Shown here piece by piece: positions 47,868 through 57,399 of a stretch of 64,000 bases of DNA (positions are counted from its first letter, which is position 1; each line of letters starts with the position of its first letter). The stretch covers positions 5,351,346 to 5,415,345 of the forward strand of contig CM074761.1 of assembly GCA_037355855.1 (NCBI GenBank). The letters are read 5' to 3'. Position numbers and translations under genes: made by a program. The notes under the pieces were generated by a model. That model searched no databases and was not told where the DNA came from. It saw only the letters and a list, made by a program, of their open reading frames with translations. The stretch is from Pseudo-nitzschia pungens. Taxonomy: Eukaryota; Bacillariophyta; Bacillariophyceae; Bacillariales; Bacillariaceae.

Positions 47868-48485
47868 TTAGTGGTTCTCCGTGAAGGCCTGGGCTCCGAG
47901 AGCACCCAAGGCCATTCCCGGCGCACTTCCAACAAGGGCGGGTGCCGCGGACAATGCCCCGTGGAGAACAGCATTTCCAACGTGTTCCTGGGCTCCGAGA
48001 GCACCCAAGGCCATTCCCGGCGCACCTCCAACAAGGGCGGGTGCCGCGGAAAATGCCCCTTGGAGAGCAGCATTCTCAGCGTGTTGGGTGTTGCCAGCGG
48101 CAAGGTGAATACCGGCGGTGACAAGTCCTCCACCGGGCACTAGTTGCTCAACGTGTTTGGTCAGGATGCCATCCTTGCTCACGGCGTCCATCAAAATGCT
48201 TTTCGTGCTGTCCGTGTTCATGGCCTGAGCTGCAACAGCACCCAAGGCCATTCCCGGCGCACCTCCAACAAGGGCGGGTGCCGCGGAAAATGCCCCTTGG
48301 AGAGCAGCATTCTCAGCGTGTTGGGTGTTGCCAGCGGCAAGGTGAATACCGGCGGTGACAAGTCCTCCACCGGGTACTAGTTGCTCAACGTGTTTGGTCA
48401 GGATGCCATCCTTGCTCACGGCGTCTCCGACAGTGTTCACGACGTCCTTGGCAGCGTCCTTGACCAAATTGAAAACACTAACCAT
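47868..48485 (-). CDS. Gly/Ala-rich tandem-repeat protein
   Basis: 205 residues from ATG 48485 (MVSVFNLVKDAAKDVV). After a short amphipathic N-terminus the protein is made of repeats. A unit of 79 residues, DAVSKDGILTKHVEQL through GGLVTAGIHLAAGNTQHA to APGMALGA, occurs twice almost unchanged. A third, shortened copy of its C-terminal 31 residues (NAVLHGALSAAPALVG) follows. The DNA repeat is 237 bp and nearly identical, so the duplication is recent and in frame. Each unit holds a stretch of small residues (SAAPALVGGAPGMALGA), glycine-zipper-like, that could insert in a membrane. No signal peptide and no recognised domain. Function unknown; a membrane-active or self-assembling role is only a guess. 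Confidence 0.7.
   Translation of the reverse strand: MVSVFNLVKDAAKDVVNTVGDAVSKDGILTKHVEQLVPGGGLVTAGIHLAAGNTQHAENAALQGAFSAAPALVGGAPGMALGAVAAQAMNTDSTKSILMDAVSKDGILTKHVEQLVPGGGLVTAGIHLAAGNTQHAENAALQGAFSAAPALVGGAPGMALGALGAQEHVGNAVLHGALSAAPALVGSAPGMALGALGAQAFTENH
47950..48426 (-). repeat. 237-bp tandem duplication inside the repeat protein gene
   Basis: The word ggatgccatccttgctcacg lies at 48164 and 48401, exactly 237 bp (79 codons) apart, with near-identical sequence between. A partial third copy lies at 47880-47960. Confidence 0.9.
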
Positions 48486-49970
48486 TTTGCTTGCTTGCTT
48501 GGTGGTGTGGTAGTGGTGGTGTTGGTGGTTGTCTTTGTTCAGTTTTGGTTGTATTTGATGAGCTAGCTAGTAGTAGTAGCTGGTCTTAGAGCAATGTATG
48601 ATTGTCGAAGCCGAATTGTGAGACAAACACCATCCTTGCGAAATTTGAAGAAACACTCGGTGGTGGTTGAGAGTGCACTACGGTGGCAGTGTTCAACGGG
48701 TGCTATCGATGGCTTCCGGTCTCGATGCACCAACACGATCCGGAACGTGATCACGATCACGATCACGATCACGATCACGAGCACAATCCCGATGGAATCG
48801 GAAAGAGTTCGACAGAGGTAAGAATTCGCAGAAGACATCTTCGAACCCATTCGTTCGTAAGGCGTTCGCCACGCCACGCCACGACTAAAATCTTCCAAGG
48901 CAAAGCACAGCGCGAGTACGGTATTCCGGAAATTCCATCGCCGCCGCTGCCGTCGAGTCCCCGTGCGTCTGCATTGCGGGGTCGAGGACAGATGTTTCGG
49001 AATTCCGTAGCAGCACAGTGCTTCGCACAATATTATTATTTTTTGCTCGTGCCATCGATCGAGTTGTTCGAATCGGTTCGTTCGAAACGACACCACACAC
49101 CGAATGGATCTTCTCGGAAGAAGCATATCTAGTCGTAGTACTAGTAGTAGTACTAGTAGTAGTTATAGCCCCTGGCATCAGCGCCCTTTGTCTGCATTCC
49201 AAACGCAATACTACTACATCGCATCGTTGTGGAAGCGGCATGTACGATGTACCGGTATTGGGATTGATTCATTCCGCTTTGATGAGAAAGACGGTTGCAG
49301 GGTCGATGTACCGGTATTCATTATTCATTCACCAGATAGATAAGACTTACGGTAATAACGGTAATCTTAGTCGTACCGGTAACCTTACCAGCCGTGAGAA
49401 AGACGACGGTTCGGGAACGCGTAAGGTTTGCGAAATGCTGTTGTGCTCCTATTGACGTGATTAACGCATGTATTACAATAAGAGTGAGGTTATTCACTAG
49501 TTGCTAGGGATTCATTCTCACAAGGTTGACCTTACTTGTTCGTAACTTACCGGTACCGTTCTTTATTACGGTGCAATTACGGACTCATCGGAATGAATGA
49601 AGTTCCAAGTTTGAAATTCCGAGGAGGAGGAGGGACTTACGAAGTTCGACGGAAACTCCCATTCTCAAATAATTATAAGATTTAGTGGAGTTGTAAGAAA
49701 AAATACTTCATAATCCTTAACTCTTGTAGGATTTACAACGGAACTTTAACTTCTGTAAAGAAGTGGAAGAGTGTGAGAAACCGGGTTTTGGTAAAAACAG
49801 AGATTTACTGTTCTTAATGCGTAGACCTGGTAGGATTTCAACGGTTAAGAATGTGCCATTATTTGTTATGAAAATAGATATTTATATGTTTTTTTAATAA
49901 GAAATAGCTTTATTAATTGATCGGTTTTTGAATCAATTGGCATAGTATATTTTTGTCAATTTTCTGAATT
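48486..49970. other. intergenic with (GATCAC)n run
   Basis: A (GATCAC)n hexamer run lies at 48749-48780. Short frames on both strands in 48563-49240 show no family features. tagtagtactagtagtag runs lie near 49135-49165. From 49330 the sequence becomes AT-rich. Confidence 0.45.
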
Positions 49971-50166
49971 GGGGAATGTAGATCTAGTAGTACTAATCCT
50001 TCTATAAGGTCTCAGCATCCAGTCTAGCATCCTGTTTAGTATCATTGCCCTTTCAGTTCTAGTACAGTTCCATCTATATCTTAGCATCCTGTATATCTTA
50101 TGTTATAGGACTGCTAAGAGTTGGGGTATGTAGATCTGGTACAAATCCTACTGGAAGGGCCTAGCT
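49971..50166 (-). repeat. inverted copy of the satellite family
   Basis: Read on the minus strand it matches the array at 35.7 kb: gtagatctagtag, agcatcctgtttagtatc and agttggggtatgtagatc are reverse complements of its core words. Confidence 0.8.
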
Positions 50167-50185
50167 GTAACACTCTATTCCCATA

Positions 50186-50306
50186 TGGGATTCGGTTAAT
50201 TATTCAGTTGTAACCTACTAGCGTACGCTAGCATGTTACACTAGCATCCTGTCTTGTGACATGCTGGCGTAGCATGAACCACGATTAAATAATTAACCGA
50301 ATCCCA
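50186..50306. mobile_element. 121-bp foldback (MITE-like) element
   Basis: tgggattcggttaattatt at 50186-50204 is repeated exactly inverted at 50288-50306. The inside is also roughly palindromic (gctagcatgttac against gtgacatgctggc), so the whole would fold into one hairpin with an agcatcctg word in the loop. No coding capacity. Confidence 0.7.
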
Positions 50307-50627
50307 CATACGAGCTGACCGGTGTTTGAATACAAATATTCAAACTGTACGCCGGACGCTCCAGCAATGCATGTGTGCCGTTATTCAAATATAAGCACGG
50401 CGCGCGTTTGTATATTCAAACGTTCACATAAAAATCGTAACGCTCGCTTAAGAGTCGAAACTTTAGTCACAATTTTTTACTACTCCAATTTTTCTACCTT
50501 AGAGTGTAACACAGTAATTACTGTTTATCTTCAACGTAGGAAAACAGTAGAACTCAGTACTGAACCAAAACAATCGAATAAACAACCCTTATCCTCAACA
50601 ACAGAGGCACGTTGTATCTCCAACAAG
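50307..50627. other. leader region of the gag fragment
   Basis: Open in the same frame as the gag-like gene but unlike it in composition. It ends tatctccaacaag just before the ATG and is probably the untranslated leader of the former element. Confidence 0.4.
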
Positions 50628-51314
50628 ATGTCCGGTATCTACAGAGACCCCCCCATCACCTACAAGAGCTCCTTCGATTGCACCAAGCCCAAGCTGTTTA
50701 CTCTGTACAACGTCGACGAGGACCGAACCGACAGCATGAAGGTCCCCCTCTTCACGGAGACCGGAGGGCTAGAAGAATTGCTCTTTGTAGAAGAGTCTTT
50801 CAGAAATGCTGCCAACTATCTCCGGCTACCAATCAGCATCTACCTAACTCACTTCGGACGCTGCCTCACCACAGATGCCCAGAGCAAATGGAATGACATG
50901 ATTAAGGACCCTTTGGATCCCGAAGAATTCCAATACTCCCAAGACAAAATTGGGGGATACGAGCAAGCATTCATTGACTTCACTCAGCTCTACTGCAATG
51001 CCAAGGATGCAAGAGACATCATGCACACCTACCTCCGAAGCCACGACTGTCGAAAGACACCATCAGTTACATGCAAGGAACACGCCGAACGCATCCTTAT
51101 CCTCATGAAATACACACAGAAACTAGAAGGAAGCAGCGCGCCCCTCTCCAGAGTGGAGAAACTCACAATCCTCCTCCATTCATTCCCTTCAACATGGATT
51201 GAAAGTTATGGCATGATGCACAGTGGAATCCAAGAGGACACAACAGTCCGCCACATTGTGGATTATATGAGTTTTAGTAGTATCGCCTTCTTGATTCTAC
51301 AGTTACGTTCTTAG
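50628..51314 (+). pseudogene. truncated retrotransposon gag gene
   Basis: MSGIYRDPPITYKSSFD starts a gag-like protein: SWL-type helices (AANYLRLPISIYLTHFG, TDAQSKWNDMI), a CNAKDARDIMHTYLRSHDC segment and LEGSSAPLSRVEKLTILLHS resemble copia/gypsy gag capsids. After HIVDYM (about 51268) the frame enters satellite-like sequence and stops 15 codons later. There is no zinc knuckle, protease or reverse transcriptase downstream. The piece is a 5' fragment of an LTR element embedded in the satellite cluster. A domesticated gag cannot be excluded, because the 210-codon frame is intact. Confidence 0.6.
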
Positions 51315-51425
51315 TATCTTAGCATCCTGTATATCTTCTAATATAGGGCTGCTAAGAGTTGGGGTATGTAGATCTGGTACAGATCCTACTGGAAGGGCCC
51401 AGCATCCTGTCTAGTAGCATCCTGT
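51290..51425 (-). repeat. inverted satellite copy after the gag fragment
   Basis: ttagcatcctgtatatctt and gagttggggtatgtagatct are reverse complements of the satellite core words. It abuts the direct-orientation array that follows. Confidence 0.75.
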
Positions 51426-52440
51426 CTAGGAGATCTACAGGATGCTAACTGATGAACCAAACCGCACTGTGCTACAGGTGATAGTGAACAGGATGCTAAG
51501 CAAGATGCTGGGCCCTGTATGTAGAACTTGTACCAGATGAACATTCCCCAGTTCTTATCAGATCAACATTGGGAGATCTATAGGATGCTAACTGATGAAC
51601 CAAACCGTACTGTTGTGCTACAGGTGATAGTGAACAGGATGCTAAGCACCAGGATGCTGGGCCCTTCTAGTAGAACTTGTACCACCATATCTACATACCC
51701 CAGTTCTTAGCAGATCAATATGGGGAGATTTACAGGAGGATGCTAAATGATGAACCAAACTGCCCTGTGCTAAGGGGGATACTGAACAGGATGTTAAGCA
51801 GGATGCTGGGCCCTTGTAGTACATACCCCAGTTCTTAGCAGATCAATATTGGGAGATTTACAAGATGCTAACAGAAACCAAACAGTTTACAGGATGCTAA
51901 CACAAACCAAACCATACTGGGCTAAGCGGGATAAGTGATAAACCGAACTGTACTGGGCTAATGGGGATACTGAACAGGATGCTAAGCAGGATGCTGGGCC
52001 TTCTAGTAGAATTTGTACCAGATCTATATATCCTATCTCTTATTAGATCAATATAATAAAATATTCAGTGTGCTAACTGATAAACCAAACTGTACTGTGC
52101 TAAGAAGGGGGATGATACTGAACAGGATGCTAAGCAGGATGCTGGGCCCTGTATGTAGAACTTGTACGAGATGTAAATACCCGAGCTCTTACTAGCAGAT
52201 CAATATTGGGAAATCCATAGGGGGTGCTAACTGACAAACGGAACTGTACTACTTTGCTAGTAAGTGGGATAGTGAACAGGATGTTAAACAGGATCTTGGC
52301 CCCTCCAGTAGAATTTGTACCAGATCTACATACCCCAACTCTTAGCAGCCCTATAGAACTGTACAGAAATAAGGGAAACATACTAAATAGGATGCTAGAC
52401 AGGATGCTGGGCCCTTATTTTGGGCCCTTATTTAGTACTA
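51426..52440 (+). repeat. satellite array, direct orientation
   Basis: About six or seven diverged units of roughly 120-200 bp. Each holds aacaggatgctaagcaggat, gctgggccc, tagaacttgtaccagat and a ccccagttcttagcag word (51541, 51706, 51824, about 52022, 52172, 52331). A gatcaatattgggagat segment is specific to this array. Two units carry 60-codon frames of equal length, but these are repeat products. Confidence 0.85.
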
Positions 52441-52871
52441 GGACAACATGATCCTACAAGTAGTAAGGTTACTAGTACTACTGCTGCTATTCGTCACACC
52501 CTAATGCGGTACTTCTCATACTGTCATACCGTAGTAACAAGGTAAGATTACTTTTGGAATGTACTCTACCAGGTACTACCGGTACCGTAAGGTTTACTGT
52601 ACGATACTTTGTGCGGATGGAATTGGGTGTGAGCCAAGTCAATTTACTGTATCCTCAAAGTTTGAGAAAATGTGCACGATTCTAGTACAGCACTATGCAC
52701 GAGTTACTAGCAAAAATAATGATTGTTCGTATTGAATTAGACACAATCAATTATCATCAAGAAAATACGGATGCGAATGTCATCGGCTCAAGCAAGGTAA
52801 CCAAGATCGCAATCAAATCTCATAAACCATGACTGCGAAACATCTATTTCCCTTGAAGAAAATCGGCAACA
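52441..52871. other. intergenic
   Basis: AT-rich, with taccggtaccgtaaggttta-type words. No gene is seen. Confidence 0.45.
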
Positions 52872-53015
52872 TTATTTCGCGTGAGTGATTTCAAGTTCTC
52901 CGGAATCAATGATCGTCACTTTAGAACGAGGTGAGCCCGAGCCACCAGGAGTTCCGACGGCATCGATTGCCTTGACGACGTCTTCCCCTTCGACGACCTT
53001 TCCGAAGACAACGCA
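52872..53015 (-). pseudogene. orphan C-terminal exon of a cyclophilin
   Basis: Minus-strand 47 residues: CVVFGKVVEGEDVVKAIDAV, then GTPGGSGSPRSKVTIIDSGE and LEITHAK with a stop. This is the C-terminal end of cyclophilin A-type peptidyl-prolyl isomerases. It is preceded by a proper acceptor (CTTAG at 53016). The 600 bp upstream hold no sequence for the rest of the domain (no HTGPG, NGSQFF or WLDGKH region), and beyond that a plus-strand gene begins. It is either a leftover of a truncated or transposed gene or an exon with a very distant partner. Confidence 0.6.
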
Positions 53016-53891
53016 CTAAGTAGCTAGGTGGTATCAACATCATCATGAACGAAGATAAATTATCTATCGTGCCCATGAGATAATCTATTTGTTAAAATAA
53101 TGTACTACGAAGTACTTCGTACTACATTCAATCAACAAAAAGAATATGGAAAACCTTACCGGTATCCTTAAAAAAAAAAAATACTTGTAGAGGCCATGAT
53201 GGCGGAATAAGGTTTACCGTACAACTCCACTAACTTAAGGTTTACCCCCCAAGGTCCAATCAATTTAGTGCCTAGTATCGTAAGATTTTTACCGTACGGT
53301 ACGTAAACTTACTCTAATGTACGTAGTACTGTATCAGAAGTAAGGTTACTCGTACGTACTTGTACCGGTAACTTACTTGTACAAAAAATAATAATAAGAG
53401 ATGATACTTCGTACGTACGGTACGATACGTAGTGATACAAAGTGGGTTTGGGTGTCGTCGTGTGTCACTCGTTGTCATTCCGCGCCGGATGCTTGTTGTT
53501 TGTGAGCCAAACGAAACTTTTTTTTTTTTTTTTTTTGGGTGTCGTCAATCCATACGTTACGGTACAAATAATTACTGTACCGTACGGTAACTTACCAGGT
53601 TTCTTAACCTAATTACCGGTAGCATTGATGAATCGGCTCGTCCGGGCGGCGGGGAAGAAAAATCCGAGTTGCCTCCCTTCTTCCCGCATGTCGGTTTTGT
53701 CCCCTACCGGTAATCTTACTCGCATTCGTAAGATTACTCGTGCTCGTACCTCCGAGAGATCTTCTTTCCTGCGTGCACCCCGCATCGGAACGAAGGCCCT
53801 AGCAGTGCGCGCAGTCTGTATCGTTTCGGTTTCCGTTTCCGTTCGAAGCTGCTCATCGAGCATCACCGGCGGTCCGATCCGCAGCGCTGCC
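53016..53891. other. intergenic
   Basis: It is AT-rich with A and T homopolymers and many taccggtaacttac words. The frame of the ArsH gene is open upstream to 53625, with an ATG at 53628, but that part is Arg/Ser-rich and unlike ArsH. Confidence 0.45.
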
Positions 53892-56201
53892 ATGTGCAAA
53901 CCCGATACGTTTACCGCCATCGACCATCGTTCCTCGGGTTTGTGGGACGGATCCGACGCGGAAGGTTTCGCTTCCCCGGATCACCCGGGATACTCCACGG
54001 AATCCAACCCCGAGAATTTCACGGGCGGTTGGCACGCCCACCGCAAGGTTTGGGAGGAGAGCGAGAGCGATGGAGAGAGCAACGGAGAGAGCAATGGCGA
54101 GAGCAAGAATGGCGAGGGCGAGAATGGCAACGGCAACGGCAACACCGACGACGAGGGGCGCTGCTGGGTCAAGGAAATCGTTGGAAGCATGACCAGGTTT
54201 GATTACGAATCCATGGCGATCGGACGCCCTCCGAGAATTCTTGTCTTGTACGGAAGTCTCCGGCCGACCAGTTTCTCCCGAAAGGCCGGTGCGTTACGTT
54301 GCGTTGCGTTGCGTTTTTTTTTTTTTTTTTGTTTTCCAAAAAATCGTTGCGGTTTGGTTGCCGCTTGCGGTTCGGTTGGGTGTCACGTCACGGGCGCAAT
54401 GCCATTATCATTATCTGCATCCTCGTATTCTTCTCATCCCTTTCTCCCTCCCTCCTTGCCTTTCAATCCTTCTTGCGGTCGCTCTCTGTCGTTCCGTTCC
54501 GTTGCGTTTTGCGAAACAGCATACGAGTTCGCCAGATTATTGGGTACGTATTTTTTTGTGTGTGTGCGTGTTTTTTCATCGTTCCCGATTTCGATCGCGA
54601 CGATCGTTTTGCGTCGTTGCTCTTTTGATTATTTATTGGTCCGACGATCGAAATCGACGGTTTCGCGCGGCGCTTCTCAACCATCTCTTTCGCTCGTCCT
54701 TTCCCGGTGCCGCGAATTACTACTTACTGCGATGCGATTTCCAACAAAATCCGCAAAATCCGCCAAATTTTTTTTTTCACGCAGACCTCCTGGGCTGCGA
54801 CGTGCGAGTGTACAATCCGAGAGGTCTTCCCGTCCGAGATCCGGCACTGGAGAAAGAGCTCAAAGTAGTCGAGCTGAGAGCCTTGACGCATTGGAGCGAC
54901 GGTGAGTGAAGAGAAACTCTCCCAAACCGGATGCGGGAGGAGGATGGAATCGAATGGAATCGAATCGAATCGAATGGAATCGAGTTTTGTTGGTGCAGAC
55001 GGTTTTCCGCTTCTCGCTCCATTTGGTTTGATGGTGGTGGTCACGTCACTGACACGAGCGAGATGCCAAACGTTTTTCTCTCTCTTTTCCATGCCATGCC
55101 ATGCCATGGCAATTGCCAATCGAATTGCCAGGCCACATGTGGGTGTAAGTTCGGTTGCTGTTGCAACGGAATTCGGGCAGTCTGCCTCGGTCGCTTCGTC
55201 TCTAGCTGCGGAAACCGTCCCCTCATCGATCGTTTCGTCGCCGGGAAACATGATGCTATGCACATTTTATCTCTCTCTCTCTCTTTCTCGCACACACGCA
55301 CACGCACAGTTCTCCAGAAATGCACGGCACCATTACGGGTGTTTTCAAGAATCAGGTACGGTACGCTACGCCAACGAACGAACAAATGGAATTTTCCCGC
55401 GTTTGGATTGCCCAGAGATGGGGGATCATTGATTCATTGTTTGCTCTTTTTTTTCGTTTGCATAATTTTTGTTGTGCTCACGTTATTGTTGCGTTGTTTG
55501 TTTTGTTTTGTTTCGTTTCGTTTCGTTTTGTTTGCTTCCCCGATGCGAGAAAACAGATCGATTGGATTCCGCTCAACACGGGTTCGGTCCGACCAACGCA
55601 AGGGAAAACATGGTACGATACACACACGCGCGTGGGTTCGTGATGGAACAACGATTCGGAAAGTCACGCCTAACTCTGTTCGATTCCGTTTTGTTCCTTT
55701 CCGTTCCCGTTCCGATGGTGTACGACTGCTATTCGATATCGATATCGATATCGATATCGATCGATTGCGATATCATCGAACGCCCAACCCAACCCGACCC
55801 AAACCGGAAAAAAAAAATCTATCGCGCGCACGTAATACCGCAGCTGCGTGGCGCAGGTCAACGGAGGGAGCCAGAGCTTCAATGCGGTGAACGCCCTGCG
55901 CTTGCTGGCCCGTTGGATGCGGATGCCCTGCTGCACGAACCAGTCCTCCGTCGCCAAGGCCTGGCAGGAATTCGACGCCGACAGCGGCCGCATGAAGGAC
56001 TCGAGCTTTCGCGAGCGCGTCGTCGACGTGGCGGAGGAGTTTGCCAAGTTCACGGCGGTCATGGCGCCCCTGAAGGAGTCGCTGACGGACCGGTACAGCG
56101 AGCGGAAGGAAAGGGCGGAAAAGGGACGGCTCCTGACGCAGGCCGAGAAGGAGAAAGAAGCCAAGAAAACGAAAATGGTAGAAGAATCTCGAAAGGGATG
56201 A
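53892..56201 (+). CDS. arsH: ArsH-type NADPH-dependent FMN reductase
   Basis: Seven exons: 53892-54288, 54520-54543, 54785-54901, 55132-55144, 55310-55355, 55557-55612 and 55844-56201. All junctions are GT-AG and keep the frame. The joined protein has [16 protein letters not shown] (flavin phosphate loop), [50 protein letters not shown] and [13 protein letters not shown], all ArsH hallmarks. ArsH proteins reduce FMN with NADPH and oxidise trivalent organoarsenicals, or protect against oxidative stress. Exon 2 is 24 nt and exon 4 is 13 nt; without them AYEFARLL and GHMW would be missing. The N-terminal 100 residues are acidic with [10 protein letters not shown] repeats, and the tail is a Lys/Glu helix; both are extensions beyond bacterial ArsH. 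A longer start at 53628 is possible. Confidence 0.9.
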
Positions 56202-56220
56202 GAGGAGAGTGTGGTGGAGT

Positions 56221-56285
56221 GCGGTGCGGTGCGGTGCGGTGCGGTGCGGTGCGGTGCGGTGCGGTGGAGTGGAGTGGAGTGGAGT
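56221..56285 (+). repeat. (GCGGT)n and (GGAGT)n pentamer runs
   Basis: Nine GCGGT copies are followed by GGAGT copies just after the ArsH stop codon. Confidence 0.85.
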
Positions 56286-57399
56286 GCAGTGGACCGGAGA
56301 CGCCTTCGAAACCATCGCATCGCATCGCATCGCAACGGTCTCGAGTCGTCTTCGTTCTGCTCTCAATTGCGCTACCGTTCCTCACAGTACTATACTAGTA
56401 TTTTGGTTTGCGGTCACGGCTACACGTACTCTTCGCGAAATTCAATGTTTTTCTACCCACAATATCTTTTTTGATGATGGATCGGAACGATCCATATTCA
56501 ATATGTCATGTCAGTCCAAAATCTTTGCTTATCGAATCACGTGCTACAGAAGAACTCGCTGTGTCGTAAGGATCTTACGTAGCGTATCTATTCTTACGCC
56601 CGCCCAATCCTTAAGTGTTGCTGGCATCACAAAGCATCTAAAATTAAAATTTTTACATACGGTAGGGTGTGCCTAAGTATACGTTCAATTGCACCTATTA
56701 TCAAAAGACATGAGATAATTGAGTAACCTTATCATAGAAAAATGTCATCAGTTTCCAACTCCACACGCCCGAAGAGAAGAGCCAATCATCTCGTGCTCGG
56801 CAATTGCAGCTCGAGAGATCTTGCTAAACACGAAGTACGAGTACGTACCGTACTACGTACCACGTAAATTTAATCTAACTGAAACTTAAAACTAAAACCC
56901 CCTGCCAATCAATAGGCCATATCCCAACGGTACAATTACGTGGTAATTACGAATTCCCGTTCAGAATAATTAAGATTCTGTTGAGCTTGTTTTTTCTTCC
57001 GCTCAAAACGAAAGAACGGATGGTTCGAAGGAGACAATGCCAAGAATACATGGGAGAAACTACAAGCAGTAACTGCGGCAAACGGAAAAAATGCTTAGAT
57101 CCAGCGGGGAGCAGAAAAGCCAACAGTGAGAGCAGCGCAGCGAGCGAGCGACTCTTGAGTGCCGGTAGTGTTGGAAAAAGGACAGCATACCGTAAGCCTT
57201 AGTCATCGAATCGAGGCACAAGTATGAAAGAAACAGACATTTGAGAAAACAAGAAATCATGCGAAAGACATACACGTAAAAAGGGAGAGACACAAGTAAT
57301 TGTTGAACATCTCACGTTTATTTTAATTTGATGAAAAACATTCTCAATACGGGTGCCAGCTCTACCGTATAACAAGAACCTCCGACGACACAAAACACC
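56286..57399. other. intergenic
   Basis: No gene is seen. It includes cgcatcgcatcgcatcgc near 56318-56335 and AT-rich sequence. The promoter of the glycosyltransferase gene should lie in the last part. Confidence 0.45.

Noticed and set aside
51528..52195. Two 60-codon frames of equal length in satellite units
   Set aside because: They follow from the repeat period and are not kept in other units.
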